A DNA stretch of 34,828 bases from the NCBI GenBank assembly GCA_002314455.1, contig DCFZ01000044.1:1-34828 (forward strand), written 5' to 3'. This DNA comes from Lentisphaeria bacterium UBA1791 (GTDB taxonomy: Bacteria; Verrucomicrobiota; Lentisphaeria; Victivallales; Victivallaceae). Below are positions 7,464-15,745 of the stretch, in pieces. The position numbers and the translations under genes were made by a program. Position 1 is the first letter of the stretch. Each line of letters begins with the position of its first letter. The notes below the pieces were generated by a model. It did no database searches, was not told where the DNA came from, and worked only from the letters and a program-made list of their open reading frames with translations.

Positions 7464-8183
7464 TTAAATGTCGGCGCGCTCCGGATCGTAGAGCATACCC
7501 TGGCAGTTGTCGCACTCGACGACTTCGCCTTTCTGCAACTGGTTGAGCGTCTGGGCGGTGACGCGCATATGACAGCGCGTGCAGATGCCGTTTTCGACCG
7601 GGCAGACGGGGGCGCCGGATTCGGGCTTTTTCATCAGCGCCGTGTAGCGGCGCAAAACTTCGGGAATGATGCCGTTGACCTTGCCGGGACGCGCCTTTTC
7701 CAACTCGGAAAGCTCTTTTTTAAGCGTTTCGCTGAATGCGACGACGTCGTCGAAATCCGCCTTGACCATCTTGAGCGCGGCGGCGTTTTCCTGCTTGACG
7801 CGATTGAATTCGCGCTTGGCTTTTTCCAGTTCGTCGAATTTGGCGAGAAGCGTTTCTTCGATGGCGGAAGTCTTTTGCTTGTTTTTTTCGATGGTCGAGA
7901 GCATCGCCTGATATTCGTCGTTCTTTTTGACCATCGCGGACTGCTGTTGCAGTTTGCGGTTCTCGTCGTCGAGCTGTTTGATCTCGGATTCGCCGGATTT
8001 GATCTCAAGGTCGATCTTTTTGACCTTGTTCGCTTCGGCGTCGACCGCCTTGAGGAGCGCATCGCGTTTGCCGAGCAACTCCTTGAGGTCGCCGGGCAGA
8101 CTGTTGAGCTTCAAGCGGTTGGTGTAGATGCGCAAATCACACTTCTGCAATTCGAGAAGCTTGCCGAGCCAGGGGTGTGCCAT
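7464..8183 (-). CDS. Coiled-coil protein with C4 zinc ribbon (CT398-like)
   Basis: A 239-residue protein. Residues ~30-165 are a long antiparallel coiled coil rich in Lys, Glu and Leu. The end is a C4 zinc ribbon with Cys201-x2-Cys204 and Cys224-x2-Cys227, with the GEVVECDNC signature of the family represented by Chlamydia CT398 and Helicobacter HP0958. HP0958 is tied to sigma-54 (RpoN) stability and flagellar mRNA; CT398 is also reported to bind a sigma-54 regulator. The start has an AGGAG site. It sits 18 bases after ruvB and 19 before the DinG-like gene. Whether it acts in repair or in transcription here is not shown by sequence. Confidence 0.85.
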   Translation of the reverse strand: MAHPWLGKLLELQKCDLRIYTNRLKLNSLPGDLKELLGKRDALLKAVDAEANKVKKIDLEIKSGESEIKQLDDENRKLQQQSAMVKKNDEYQAMLSTIEKNKQKTSAIEETLLAKFDELEKAKREFNRVKQENAAALKMVKADFDDVVAFSETLKKELSELEKARPGKVNGIIPEVLRRYTALMKKPESGAPVCPVENGICTRCHMRVTAQTLNQLQKGEVVECDNCQGMLYDPERADI

Positions 8184-8201
8184 AAAAAATTCTCCTGTTG
8201 C

Positions 8202-9218
8202 TTAAAACAATTCTTCGCCATTGGTCGCGCGGTCGATGCCGAGTTTCTGCCACGCCTTGGGGGTCGCGACGCGCCCTTTGGGGGTGCGCACGAGATAACC
8301 GCGCTGAATGAGGAAAGGTTCGTAGACTTCCTCGATGGAGTCCTCCTCCTCGCCGACCGAGACCGCGATGTTTTTGAGTCCGACGGGGCCGCCGCGGAAA
8401 TTGGAAATGATCACTTCGAGGATCCGCAAGTCCATGTCGTCGAGACCGTCGCTGTCGATCTGAAGCATCTGAAGCGCGTCGGCGGCGACTTTGCCGGTGA
8501 TTTTTTTGTCGGCGCGAATCTGCGCGTAGTCGCGGGCGCGGCGCAACAAATTGTTGGCGATGCGCGGGGTGCCGCGACAGCGTCCGGCGATCTCGAGCGC
8601 GCCCTCGTCGTCAAGCTCGACGTCGAGCAGTTTCGCCGAGCGGTGCAGAATTTTGCAGAGGCTTTCGCTCTCGTAGTAGTCGAGGCGGATGTTCAAGCCG
8701 AAGCGCGCGCGCAACGGCGCCGAGAGCATTCCCTGCCGCGTCGTCGCGCCGATCAGCGTGAAGCGGGGCACGTTGAGGCGCACCGAACGCGCCCCCGCCC
8801 CCTGCTCGAGCATAATGTCGATGAAAAAATCTTCCATCGCGCTGTAAAGGTATTCCTCGACCGTGGTGCTGAGCCGGTGGATTTCGTCGATGAAAAGGAC
8901 GTCGCCCGGTTCAAGCGAAGTGAGCAATCCGGCGAGGTCGCCCGGTTTTTCGATCGCGGGACCGCTGGAACTTTTGAGATTGGTGCCGCGTTCGTTGGCG
9001 ATGATATAGGCGAGCGTCGTCTTGCCCAGCCCCGGAGGGCCGCTCAAGAGGATGTGATCGAGCGCCTCGTCGCGTTCGCGGGCGGCGCGGACAAAAAGTT
9101 CCAGTTGTTCCTTGACGCGCGCTTGCCCCGGAAATTCGGCAAAAGTCGGCGGACGCAGTGAATTTTCGCGTGCCGGATCGCGCTTATTCAGCGAAGATGT
9201 GATAAATCTCTCGGTCAT
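8202..9218 (-). CDS. ruvB: Holliday junction branch-migration helicase RuvB
   Basis: A 338-residue AAA+ motor that drives branch migration with RuvA during recombination. Motifs: LRPPTFAEFPGQ at 21-32, Walker A GPPGLGKTT at 60-68, Walker B DEIH at 111-114, sensor GATTRQGMLSAPLRARFG near 177-194, and arginine sensor GTPRIANNLLRRARD near 235-249. The C-terminal winged helix with FLIQRGYLVRTPKGR is intact. Length is normal for the family. ruvA and ruvC are not next to it. It is the first gene of a three-gene operon with the zinc-ribbon and DinG-like genes. The start lacks a good ribosome site. The upstream region is shared with transketolase. Confidence 0.97.
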   Translation of the reverse strand: MTERFITSSLNKRDPARENSLRPPTFAEFPGQARVKEQLELFVRAARERDEALDHILLSGPPGLGKTTLAYIIANERGTNLKSSSGPAIEKPGDLAGLLTSLEPGDVLFIDEIHRLSTTVEEYLYSAMEDFFIDIMLEQGAGARSVRLNVPRFTLIGATTRQGMLSAPLRARFGLNIRLDYYESESLCKILHRSAKLLDVELDDEGALEIAGRCRGTPRIANNLLRRARDYAQIRADKKITGKVAADALQMLQIDSDGLDDMDLRILEVIISNFRGGPVGLKNIAVSVGEEEDSIEEVYEPFLIQRGYLVRTPKGRVATPKAWQKLGIDRATNGEELF

Positions 9219-9263
9219 CGTTTCGTTTCGTTCTTGCTTTTAAGAGCTGGTTGTGATACTTTA

Positions 9264-9313
9264 TAGACGTTACAATTGTTTGTCTTATATAAAAGATAGC
9301 GCATTTCTTGCAA
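9264..9313. promoter_or_regulatory. Divergent ruvB/tkt promoter region
   Basis: The 135-base gap between ruvB and transketolase is AT-rich. A self-complementary TATATA at 9286-9291 can serve as -10 in both directions. Leftward it has TTGCAA (9308-9313) at 16 bases. Rightward it has TAGACG (9264-9269) at 16-17 bases. The rightward match is the weaker one. Confidence 0.4.
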
Positions 9314-9353
9314 TTTACCAGTTGTAAAACTGAAAAAATCGAAAGGATATGAG

Positions 9354-11462
9354 ATGAATTACGATCCGCAACTGATGAAGCTGTCCGCCGACACCATCCG
9401 CGTGCTCTCGGCAGAAGCGATCCAACAGGCGAAATCCGGTCACCCCGGCATGCCGCTCGGGTGCGCCGACTTTGCGTTTACCCTCTGGAGCAAATATCTG
9501 CGCTTCAATCCGGAAAATCCGAAGTGGATCGGCCGCGACCGTTTCGTGCTTTCGGGCGGTCACGCTTCGATGTTGCTTTACTCGATGCTCCACCTTTTCG
9601 GTTTCGGTCTGACGATGGAAGACATCAAGAGCTTCCGCCAGTGGGGCAGTCTTACCCCGGGCCATCCCGAATTCGGCCACACCGACGGTGTCGACATCAC
9701 GACAGGACCTCTGGGCAGCGGATTTTCCTCCGCGGTCGGCATGGCGATCGCCAAACGCAATTTCGTCGCTTCGTCGGGCGTCGCCGAAAGCAAGCTCTTT
9801 GACGCGCAAAAGATCTACGTCATCTGCGGCGACGGCTGCATGATGGAAGGGTGCACGCAGGAATCCGCTTCGCTCGCGGGTCATCTGAAACTCGACGAAC
9901 TGATTGTTTTCTACGACTGCAACCGCGTTTCGATCGAGGGCGACTGCGACCTCGCCTTTACCGAAGACGTCGGCGCGCGCTTTGCCGCGCAGAACTGGCG
10001 CGTCATCAAGGTTGACAACGCCAACGACTTCTGCCAGTGCGACGCCGCGCTCGCCGAAGCGCAGAAATCCGACGGCCGCCCGACGATCATCATCGGATGC
10101 ACGACCATCGGATTCGGCGCGCCGACCAAGGCGGGGCTTGCCAAATGCCACGGCGAACCGCTCGGCGAGGAAGAACTCGCCGGCTTGCGCAAAAATCTCA
10201 ACTGGGAACTTCCGCCTTTCAGCGTGCCGCAGAGCGTCGCCGATTTCTGCGCGGCGCGCGCCAGGGAAAACGTCGCCGCCGCCGCCGAATGGGAAAAGCA
10301 GTTCCAGGATTTCCTCGACGCGGATCCCGCGCGCGCTCATAAAGTCTATCAGTTCCTCGGCCGCGAAGTGCCGGCGGACCTCCAGCAGAAAATCGTTGCC
10401 GGCGTGCCCTGCGACAAGCCGATCGCGACCCGCGCGGCAAGCGGCGCGGCGCTTCAGGTGGCGGCGGAACTGGTGCCCTCGCTCCTCGGCGGTTCCGCCG
10501 ATCTGGGCCCCTCCAACAAGACCGTGATCAAGGCTTCGGGTGACTTTTCCGCCGACAATCCCGCGGGGCGCAACCTCCACTTCGGGGTGCGCGAGCTCGG
10601 CATGGCGCTCGCCGCCAACGGCATGGCGCTCTACGGCACGGCAATCCCCTACTGCGCGACCTTTTTCGTCTTTGCGGACTACATGAAACCGGCGATCCGC
10701 CTCGCGGCGCTCCAGCAGTTGCACGTCATCTACGTTTTCACCCACGACAGCTTCTACGTCGGCGAAGACGGCCCGACCCACGAACCGATCGAGCAGATCA
10801 CGATGCTCCGCTCGATCCCCGGTCTGACGGTCATCCGCCCCGGCGACGCGCACGAAACGGCGCAGGCGTGGGCGTACGCGCTCAAGGCCGACGGCCCCGT
10901 CGCGCTGTTGCTCACGCGTCAGAACCTCGACGTTTACGATGAGGAAACGGCGAAAAACATCGACGTCGAGCGCGGTGCATTTGTCGTTTCCGACGACGAG
11001 GATTTCGAGCTTGTCCTGCTCGCGACGGGCAGCGAAGTCAACCTCGCGCTCGGTGCGGCAAAGATTTTGCGTCAGGACGGCAACAAGATCCGCATTGTGT
11101 CGATGCCGAGCCAGGAACTCTTTCTCGCGCAGGATTTCGAGTATCAGGACAAAGTCCTTCCCTTCGACTGCGAAGCGATTGTTTCGATCGAAGCCGGTTC
11201 CACCTACGGCTGGCACCGCTTCGTCGGCGCGGGCGGACTCGCGATCGGGCTCGATCACTTCGGCGCTTCCGCGCCCTACAAGGTGCTCGCCGAGAAATTC
11301 GGCTTCACCCCCGAGGCGATCGCCGACGAGATCATCGAATTCTACTCCGCCGACGGTTGCAACTGCGGTTGCGAAGACGAGCACTGCGACTGCGAAAGCG
11401 ATGCGCACGACCACTGCGGTTGCGAAGGCGGCGTCTGTCACTGCTCCGACCACAAGGAATAA
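9354..11462 (+). CDS. tkt: Transketolase with Cys/His-rich C-terminal tail
   Basis: A 702-residue thiamine-diphosphate enzyme that moves two-carbon ketol units between sugar phosphates in the pentose phosphate pathway. Visible: GHPGMPLG at 29-36, GHTDGVDITTGPLGSG around 108-123, the TPP/Mg motif GDGCMMEG at 159-166 with DCNRVSIEG at 188-196, and EDGPTHEP in the pyrimidine-binding domain. The start follows AAAGGA. After the normal C-terminal domain there is an extra 35-residue tail (668-702) with nine Cys and five His among acidic and Gly residues, unlike ordinary transketolases. The tail is in frame with no sign of frameshift. It is followed after 18 bases by the phosphohexomutase gene. Confidence 0.95.
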   Translation: MNYDPQLMKLSADTIRVLSAEAIQQAKSGHPGMPLGCADFAFTLWSKYLRFNPENPKWIGRDRFVLSGGHASMLLYSMLHLFGFGLTMEDIKSFRQWGSLTPGHPEFGHTDGVDITTGPLGSGFSSAVGMAIAKRNFVASSGVAESKLFDAQKIYVICGDGCMMEGCTQESASLAGHLKLDELIVFYDCNRVSIEGDCDLAFTEDVGARFAAQNWRVIKVDNANDFCQCDAALAEAQKSDGRPTIIIGCTTIGFGAPTKAGLAKCHGEPLGEEELAGLRKNLNWELPPFSVPQSVADFCAARARENVAAAAEWEKQFQDFLDADPARAHKVYQFLGREVPADLQQKIVAGVPCDKPIATRAASGAALQVAAELVPSLLGGSADLGPSNKTVIKASGDFSADNPAGRNLHFGVRELGMALAANGMALYGTAIPYCATFFVFADYMKPAIRLAALQQLHVIYVFTHDSFYVGEDGPTHEPIEQITMLRSIPGLTVIRPGDAHETAQAWAYALKADGPVALLLTRQNLDVYDEETAKNIDVERGAFVVSDDEDFELVLLATGSEVNLALGAAKILRQDGNKIRIVSMPSQELFLAQDFEYQDKVLPFDCEAIVSIEAGSTYGWHRFVGAGGLAIGLDHFGASAPYKVLAEKFGFTPEAIADEIIEFYSADGCNCGCEDEHCDCESDAHDHCGCEGGVCHCSDHKE

Positions 11463-11480
11463 ACATAAGGATTCTTTATT

Positions 11481-12797
11481 ATGGCGGAAATTTTCAAAGC
11501 TTACGACATCCGCGGCGTCTACGGCGTCGATCTCGATCCCGCAATCGCCGAAAAGATCGGTCGCGCCTACATCACCTTTACCGGAGCCAGAAAAGTCGTC
11601 GTCGGCCGCGATATGCGCCCGACTTCGCAGCCGCTGTTTGAGGCGCTCGCCAAAGGGATGATGGCGCAGGGCGCCGACGTCATCGACCTCGGACTCTGCT
11701 CGACCCCGATGAGCTATCACGCCAACGGATTTCTGCACGCCGACGGCAGCGTGATGATCACGGCGAGCCACAACCCCGGCGAGTGGAACGGCTTTAAACT
11801 CTGCCGCGCCGACGCCGTGCCGATTTCCGGTGCGACCGGCATTATGGAAATCAAAAAGATCGTCGAGACCGAAGCGTTCGCGCCCTGCGGGAAGCCGGGA
11901 TCGCTTTCAAGCTTTGACATCGCGCCGGAATACCAGCGTTTCCTGCGCAGTTTCGCCAAATTCGACCGCAAGCTCAAGATCGTCGTCGATTTCGCCAACG
12001 CGATGGGCAGCGCCGAAATGGCGGGGATTCGCGACCTCTTTGAAGTCGTGCCGCTCTACGAAGAACTCGACGGCACTTTCCCCAATCACGAAGCGAATCC
12101 ACTCAAGAGCTACACGCTCGACGCGATCCGTGCCAAGGTCAAGGAAGTCGGTGCGGATTTCGGCGCCGCTTTCGACGGCGACGCCGACCGTTGCGGTTTC
12201 ATCGACGACCGGGGCGAAATCATCCCGATGGATCTCTTTACCGCGCTGATCGCGCAGGACATCCTTTCCAACGGTCCGGCGACGATCCTCTACGACTTGC
12301 GCAGCAGCCGCGCGGTCAAGGAGTGCATCGAGAGCAACGGCGGCAAGGCGATCCAGTGCCGCGTCGGCCACGCGTTCATCAAGGCGCAGATGCGCGAAAA
12401 CGACGCCGTTTTCGCCGGCGAACTTTCCGGCCACTACTACTTCAAACAGAACTGCACCGCCGAGTCGCAGGGGCTGTCGCTCGTGATGCTCACCAACTTG
12501 CTCTGCAAGAAAAATTGCGCGCTTCACGAACTGGTCGATCCGCTCCGCAAATACGCTTCCAGCGGCGAAGTCAACTCCAAGGTCGCCGACGTCAAGCCGA
12601 TCCTCGACGAGTTGCGCCGCCGCTACGCCGACGGTCATCTCTTTGAGCTGGACGGCGTCAGCTGCGAGTACCCCGACTGGTGGTTCAACGTCCGCGCCTC
12701 CAACACGGAGCCGCTGCTGCGGCTGATCGTCGAGGCGGACACCCCCGAGTTGATGCAGCAAAAGCGCGACGAATTGCTCAAAATCATCCGCGGATAA
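11481..12797 (+). CDS. Phosphomannomutase/phosphoglucomutase
   Basis: A 438-residue alpha-D-phosphohexomutase that interconverts hexose 1- and 6-phosphates, supplying precursors for glycans and nucleotide sugars. All four signature loops are present: TASHNP at 94-99 with the phosphoserine at Ser96, the metal loop DGDADR at 232-237, the sugar loop GELSGHYYF at 313-321, and the phosphate loop RASNTEP at 405-411. Length and order fit the bacterial PMM/PGM (AlgC/ManB) group. Sugar preference cannot be decided from sequence. The start has a TAAGGA site, 18 bases after transketolase, so the two form a carbohydrate operon. Confidence 0.92.
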   Translation: MAEIFKAYDIRGVYGVDLDPAIAEKIGRAYITFTGARKVVVGRDMRPTSQPLFEALAKGMMAQGADVIDLGLCSTPMSYHANGFLHADGSVMITASHNPGEWNGFKLCRADAVPISGATGIMEIKKIVETEAFAPCGKPGSLSSFDIAPEYQRFLRSFAKFDRKLKIVVDFANAMGSAEMAGIRDLFEVVPLYEELDGTFPNHEANPLKSYTLDAIRAKVKEVGADFGAAFDGDADRCGFIDDRGEIIPMDLFTALIAQDILSNGPATILYDLRSSRAVKECIESNGGKAIQCRVGHAFIKAQMRENDAVFAGELSGHYYFKQNCTAESQGLSLVMLTNLLCKKNCALHELVDPLRKYASSGEVNSKVADVKPILDELRRRYADGHLFELDGVSCEYPDWWFNVRASNTEPLLRLIVEADTPELMQQKRDELLKIIRG

Positions 12798-12802
12798 TTT
12801 TC

Positions 12803-13129
12803 ATGCGCATACGCTTCCTCGGTACGGCGGCGGCGGAGGCGCCCCCCTCGCTCTGGTGCGAATGCGATTTATGCCGTCGCGACCGGGCAGCGGCAGGCAG
12901 GGAGATTCGCCGCCGGTGCGGCTATCTGATCGACGACGATACGCTCGTCGATCCGGGGCCGGATCTTTTCGCCCAGAGCCTTCTTTTCGGCATCAGGTGG
13001 GAAAAATTGCGCCGCATCCTCGTCACCCACTTTTCCCGCAACGGCAAAGCGACGCATCGGGAACTGGTCGACTTTTTTGCGCCGCACGGCGTCGAAGTCG
13101 CCTACGACGGACTGGAGATTGTGCTGTGA
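12803..13129 (+). CDS. Internally deleted metallo-beta-lactamase-fold protein (PhnP-like)
   Basis: A 108-residue ORF. Residues 1-72 match the N-terminal part of PhnP-like phosphodiesterases: RFLGTAAAE, then a CxxC pair (WCECDLCRR), and LIDDDTLVDPGPD. The HxHxDH metal site should follow at LVTH (near residue 73-76). Instead the sequence passes into FSRNGKATHRELVDFF...VEVAYDGLEI, which resembles the usual C-terminal end of such proteins. So the whole metal-binding core (roughly 150 residues) seems to be missing in frame. The stop overlaps the next start (GTGA) and the end carries the next gene's ribosome site. It may persist as a coupling ORF or have a non-catalytic role. No ribosome site is evident before its own ATG. 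Confidence 0.6.
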   Translation: MRIRFLGTAAAEAPPSLWCECDLCRRDRAAAGREIRRRCGYLIDDDTLVDPGPDLFAQSLLFGIRWEKLRRILVTHFSRNGKATHRELVDFFAPHGVEVAYDGLEIVL

Positions 13130-14322
13130 AAAAATTCCTTCCGGCGATCCTTCTTTTTCTTGCCGCGACACTGCAGGCGGTGCCGGAAATCATTTCGCAC
13201 CGGCCGGAAAACGGCCGCATCGTGCGGGCAATCGACCAGGAACTTACGGCGCTTTTCACCTTCCCGCGAGGGACGTCGGCGCGGAAACTGCGTATCACCT
13301 TTGACCGCGACGCGCCGAAAAAAATCGTCCGGCTGGAAACGCCCCGCATGATCGAACTTGTCATTCGCGATTGCGACGACTGGAGCCGCGACGACGAAAT
13401 CATGCAACAGCTTGCCGGCGCGATGTTTGCGCAACGTGCGGGCAGCGACGATCCGTTGCAGTTGCCGCCTTTTTTGCTTGCGGCGATGCGCGGCGAACTG
13501 CGCGGGATTGCCAATTCGCAGCGGCTCAACCGCTCCAACCGCTGGCTGATCTTTCTGCGCGCGCTCCTCGCCGCGGAGCGGCCGATCGACTACACGTGCG
13601 CGGCGCGCGACGGTAATTTTTCCCCCGTCGAGATCTATCAGGAAGAAGCGGCGGAAGTCCTGCTTTACGCGGCGCGGCGGCGCGAATTGCTGAACACAAT
13701 CCGGCAAAATATTCTGCAGCAAAAGGAGGTCACCGAAAAACTCCTTCTGTCGCTCGACGACGCCGCCCGTCAGGAGGGCTTTGCCGACGCCGACGCCTTG
13801 CTGGCGACGACCGCCGATCAGCGGGTGTGGCATCTTTTCGCGCCGCGCCCCGCCGCGCTTTCGCGCCGCCGGTTTGCCCGGCTCACCCGGCGTGAAGTCG
13901 ACGAACTCGACGTGCTCGGCAAGCCGACCGGCCGCAAGGTGCCCGTCGAACTTGAAGTCTGGTGCGGCATGCTCGGTTTGCGGCCCGACGCGGGGCGCGT
14001 ACGCAAAGAGATCCAGCGCGATCTGCGCGAATTCGCCAAAGGTGAAGCGCCGGAAAGCCGCGCGATCATCACACAACTCGCCGCCTTGGATTTCAAACCT
14101 GACGACGCGCCGAAAATCGCCGACGCGCGGGAAAAACTTACCGCGATTTGGCAGGAACGCGAAAAAGTGGAACTTTTTCTCGCCGAAAGCGAAGCGCGCT
14201 ACGGCGGCATCGGCGCCCACGCCCCCGCGCGGCTCGACGCGCTCCATCATCGCACCGAATTGCTCTCGGCGCGCGGCAAGGCGTTTCTCGACCGCGTCGA
14301 AAAGCTCTATTTGGGCGAATAA
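13126..14322 (+). CDS. Secreted protein of unknown function
   Basis: A 398-residue protein starting at GTG (13126-13128), chosen because it overlaps the previous stop as GTGA, has GGAG at 13114-13117, and gives a clean signal peptide (KKF, then a Leu/Ala/Ile core, cleavage near residue 20 after LQA). The mature part is rich in Arg, Glu, Leu and Ala, mostly helical, with few Cys. No catalytic motif is recognised. A coiled-coil-like stretch lies in the middle (around residues 170-220). It is the last gene of the tkt operon; a role in the envelope is only inferred from export. Confidence 0.6.
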   Translation: MKKFLPAILLFLAATLQAVPEIISHRPENGRIVRAIDQELTALFTFPRGTSARKLRITFDRDAPKKIVRLETPRMIELVIRDCDDWSRDDEIMQQLAGAMFAQRAGSDDPLQLPPFLLAAMRGELRGIANSQRLNRSNRWLIFLRALLAAERPIDYTCAARDGNFSPVEIYQEEAAEVLLYAARRRELLNTIRQNILQQKEVTEKLLLSLDDAARQEGFADADALLATTADQRVWHLFAPRPAALSRRRFARLTRREVDELDVLGKPTGRKVPVELEVWCGMLGLRPDAGRVRKEIQRDLREFAKGEAPESRAIITQLAALDFKPDDAPKIADAREKLTAIWQEREKVELFLAESEARYGGIGAHAPARLDALHHRTELLSARGKAFLDRVEKLYLGE

Positions 14323-14333
14323 AGCCCCCCGGC

Positions 14334-14362
14334 TTGCAGGAAAATCACTTTGACGCTATATT
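14334..14362 (+). promoter_or_regulatory. Promoter for malic enzyme
   Basis: TTGCAG (14334-14339) and TATATT (14357-14362) with a 17-base spacer, 46 bases before the ATG. A short AAGCC/GGCTT hairpin (14322-14335) overlaps the -35 and may be a weak end signal for the previous operon. Confidence 0.55.
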
Positions 14363-14407
14363 ATAACGTTGTCCATTATTTCTCATTCAGCAAAGGAGAA
14401 TTTCATC

Positions 14408-15727
14408 ATGTCCACCCCCGTCGACGCGTTGCAGTATCATAAGCAGACTCCCTGCGGCAAGATTTCGGTCGTCCCCACCAAACCCTGCGAAAGCGCCCGC
14501 GACCTCGCGCTCGCCTATACGCCCGGCGTCGCCCAGCCCTGCCTCGCCATCAAAGACAATCCCGAAACCATCTGGGAATACACCAGCAAGGGCAATTTCG
14601 TCGCGGTCGTCAGCGACGGCACCGCCGTGCTCGGCCTCGGCAACATCGGCCCCGGCGCCGGCTTGCCGGTGATGGAGGGCAAAGCCGTCCTTTTCAAACG
14701 CTTCGCCGACATTGATTCAATCGGCATCTGCCTCGACAAGGTCTTCAACGAAAAGGGGCGCACCGACGCGCAGAAACTCATCGCCGCGGTCGAAACGCTC
14801 GAACCGAGCTTCGGCGGCATCAATCTGGAAGACATCGGTTCGCCCGCCTGTTTTGAGGTCGAGCGCGAACTGAAAAAGCGTATGCGGATCCCTGTTTTCC
14901 ACGACGATCAGCACGGCACCGCGATCATTTCCTACGCGGCGATCAAAAACGCGCTCAAACTCCTCGGCAAAAAGATCGAAGAATGCCGCTTCGCCGTTTC
15001 CGGCGCCGGCGCCGCCGGGATCTCGTGCTGTGAGTTCTACATCAAGGCGGGCGCGAAACGCGAAAACTTTTTGATGTGCGACAGCAAGGGCGTGCTTCAC
15101 AAGGGCCGCACCGACCTCAACGAACAGAAACTGCGCTTCGCCGCCGACACCGACGCGCGCACGCTCGCCGACGCCGTCCGCGGCGCCGACATTTTCCTCG
15201 GCTTTTCCGCGCCCGGCTGTCTGACGCCCGAAATGGTCAAGACGATGGCGAAAGATCCGATCATTTTCCCGATGGCGAATCCGACGCCGGAAATTTTCCC
15301 CGACGTCGCCGTCGCCGCCGGCGCCGCGATCGTCGGCACCGGGCGGAGCGATTTCCCCAACCAGATCAACAACGTGCTCGGTTTCCCCGGCATTTTCCGC
15401 GGTGCGCTCGACGTGCGCGCGACCGACATCAACGACGAGATGAAACTCGCCGCCAGCGATGCGCTCGCCGAACTCGCCGATATGCCCATTCCGCCTGAAA
15501 TCCGCGAGAAACTCGTCGCCGCTTATCCGGAAGACGCAAAAAACGGCATGTTCGACAAGGTCGGCATCCGGCGCGATTACGTCATTCCCAAGCCCTTTGA
15601 CGCGCGCGTCGTGCCTCACGTCGCCCGCCGCGTCGCCGAAGCCGCGATCGCAACCGGCGTTGCCCGCATCAGGATCGAGGATTTCGACGCCTACGAAAAG
15701 GCGGTCGCGAAACGGATCGCGAAGTAG
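14408..15727 (+). CDS. Malic enzyme (oxidative decarboxylation of malate)
   Basis: A 439-residue enzyme that converts malate to pyruvate and CO2 with NAD(P). It is the short bacterial form, without the phosphotransacetylase-like domain of long MaeB. Catalytic pieces seen: AYTPG with Tyr37, the Lys in MEGKAVLFK (Lys92), the metal ligands EDI (141-143) and DDQHGT (166-171), and a Rossmann GAGAAG at 199-204. I chose the ATG at 14408-14410 because AAGGAG lies at 14393-14398; a TTG 39 bases upstream is in frame but has no ribosome site. Cofactor choice is not certain. It stands alone under its own promoter and converges on ispF with an 18-base gap and no visible terminator. Confidence 0.93.
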   Translation: MSTPVDALQYHKQTPCGKISVVPTKPCESARDLALAYTPGVAQPCLAIKDNPETIWEYTSKGNFVAVVSDGTAVLGLGNIGPGAGLPVMEGKAVLFKRFADIDSIGICLDKVFNEKGRTDAQKLIAAVETLEPSFGGINLEDIGSPACFEVERELKKRMRIPVFHDDQHGTAIISYAAIKNALKLLGKKIEECRFAVSGAGAAGISCCEFYIKAGAKRENFLMCDSKGVLHKGRTDLNEQKLRFAADTDARTLADAVRGADIFLGFSAPGCLTPEMVKTMAKDPIIFPMANPTPEIFPDVAVAAGAAIVGTGRSDFPNQINNVLGFPGIFRGALDVRATDINDEMKLAASDALAELADMPIPPEIREKLVAAYPEDAKNGMFDKVGIRRDYVIPKPFDARVVPHVARRVAEAAIATGVARIRIEDFDAYEKAVAKRIAK

Positions 15728-15745
15728 AAAAAAAGGAATTACCGT

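Noticed and set aside
7176..9161. 661-codon plus-strand open frame opposite ruvB and the zinc-ribbon gene
   Set aside because: Both minus-strand genes have full family motifs, and this frame crosses both genes and the gap between them.
9315..11771. 818-codon minus-strand open frame opposite transketolase
   Set aside because: It is the mirror of a clear gene; GC-rich codons with few A/T third positions leave the opposite strand open. Its translation has no motif and low complexity of Arg/Val/Ala/Asp.
14369..14407. TTG start extending malic enzyme by 13 residues
   Set aside because: No ribosome site before it, while AAGGAG is well placed for the ATG at 14408.
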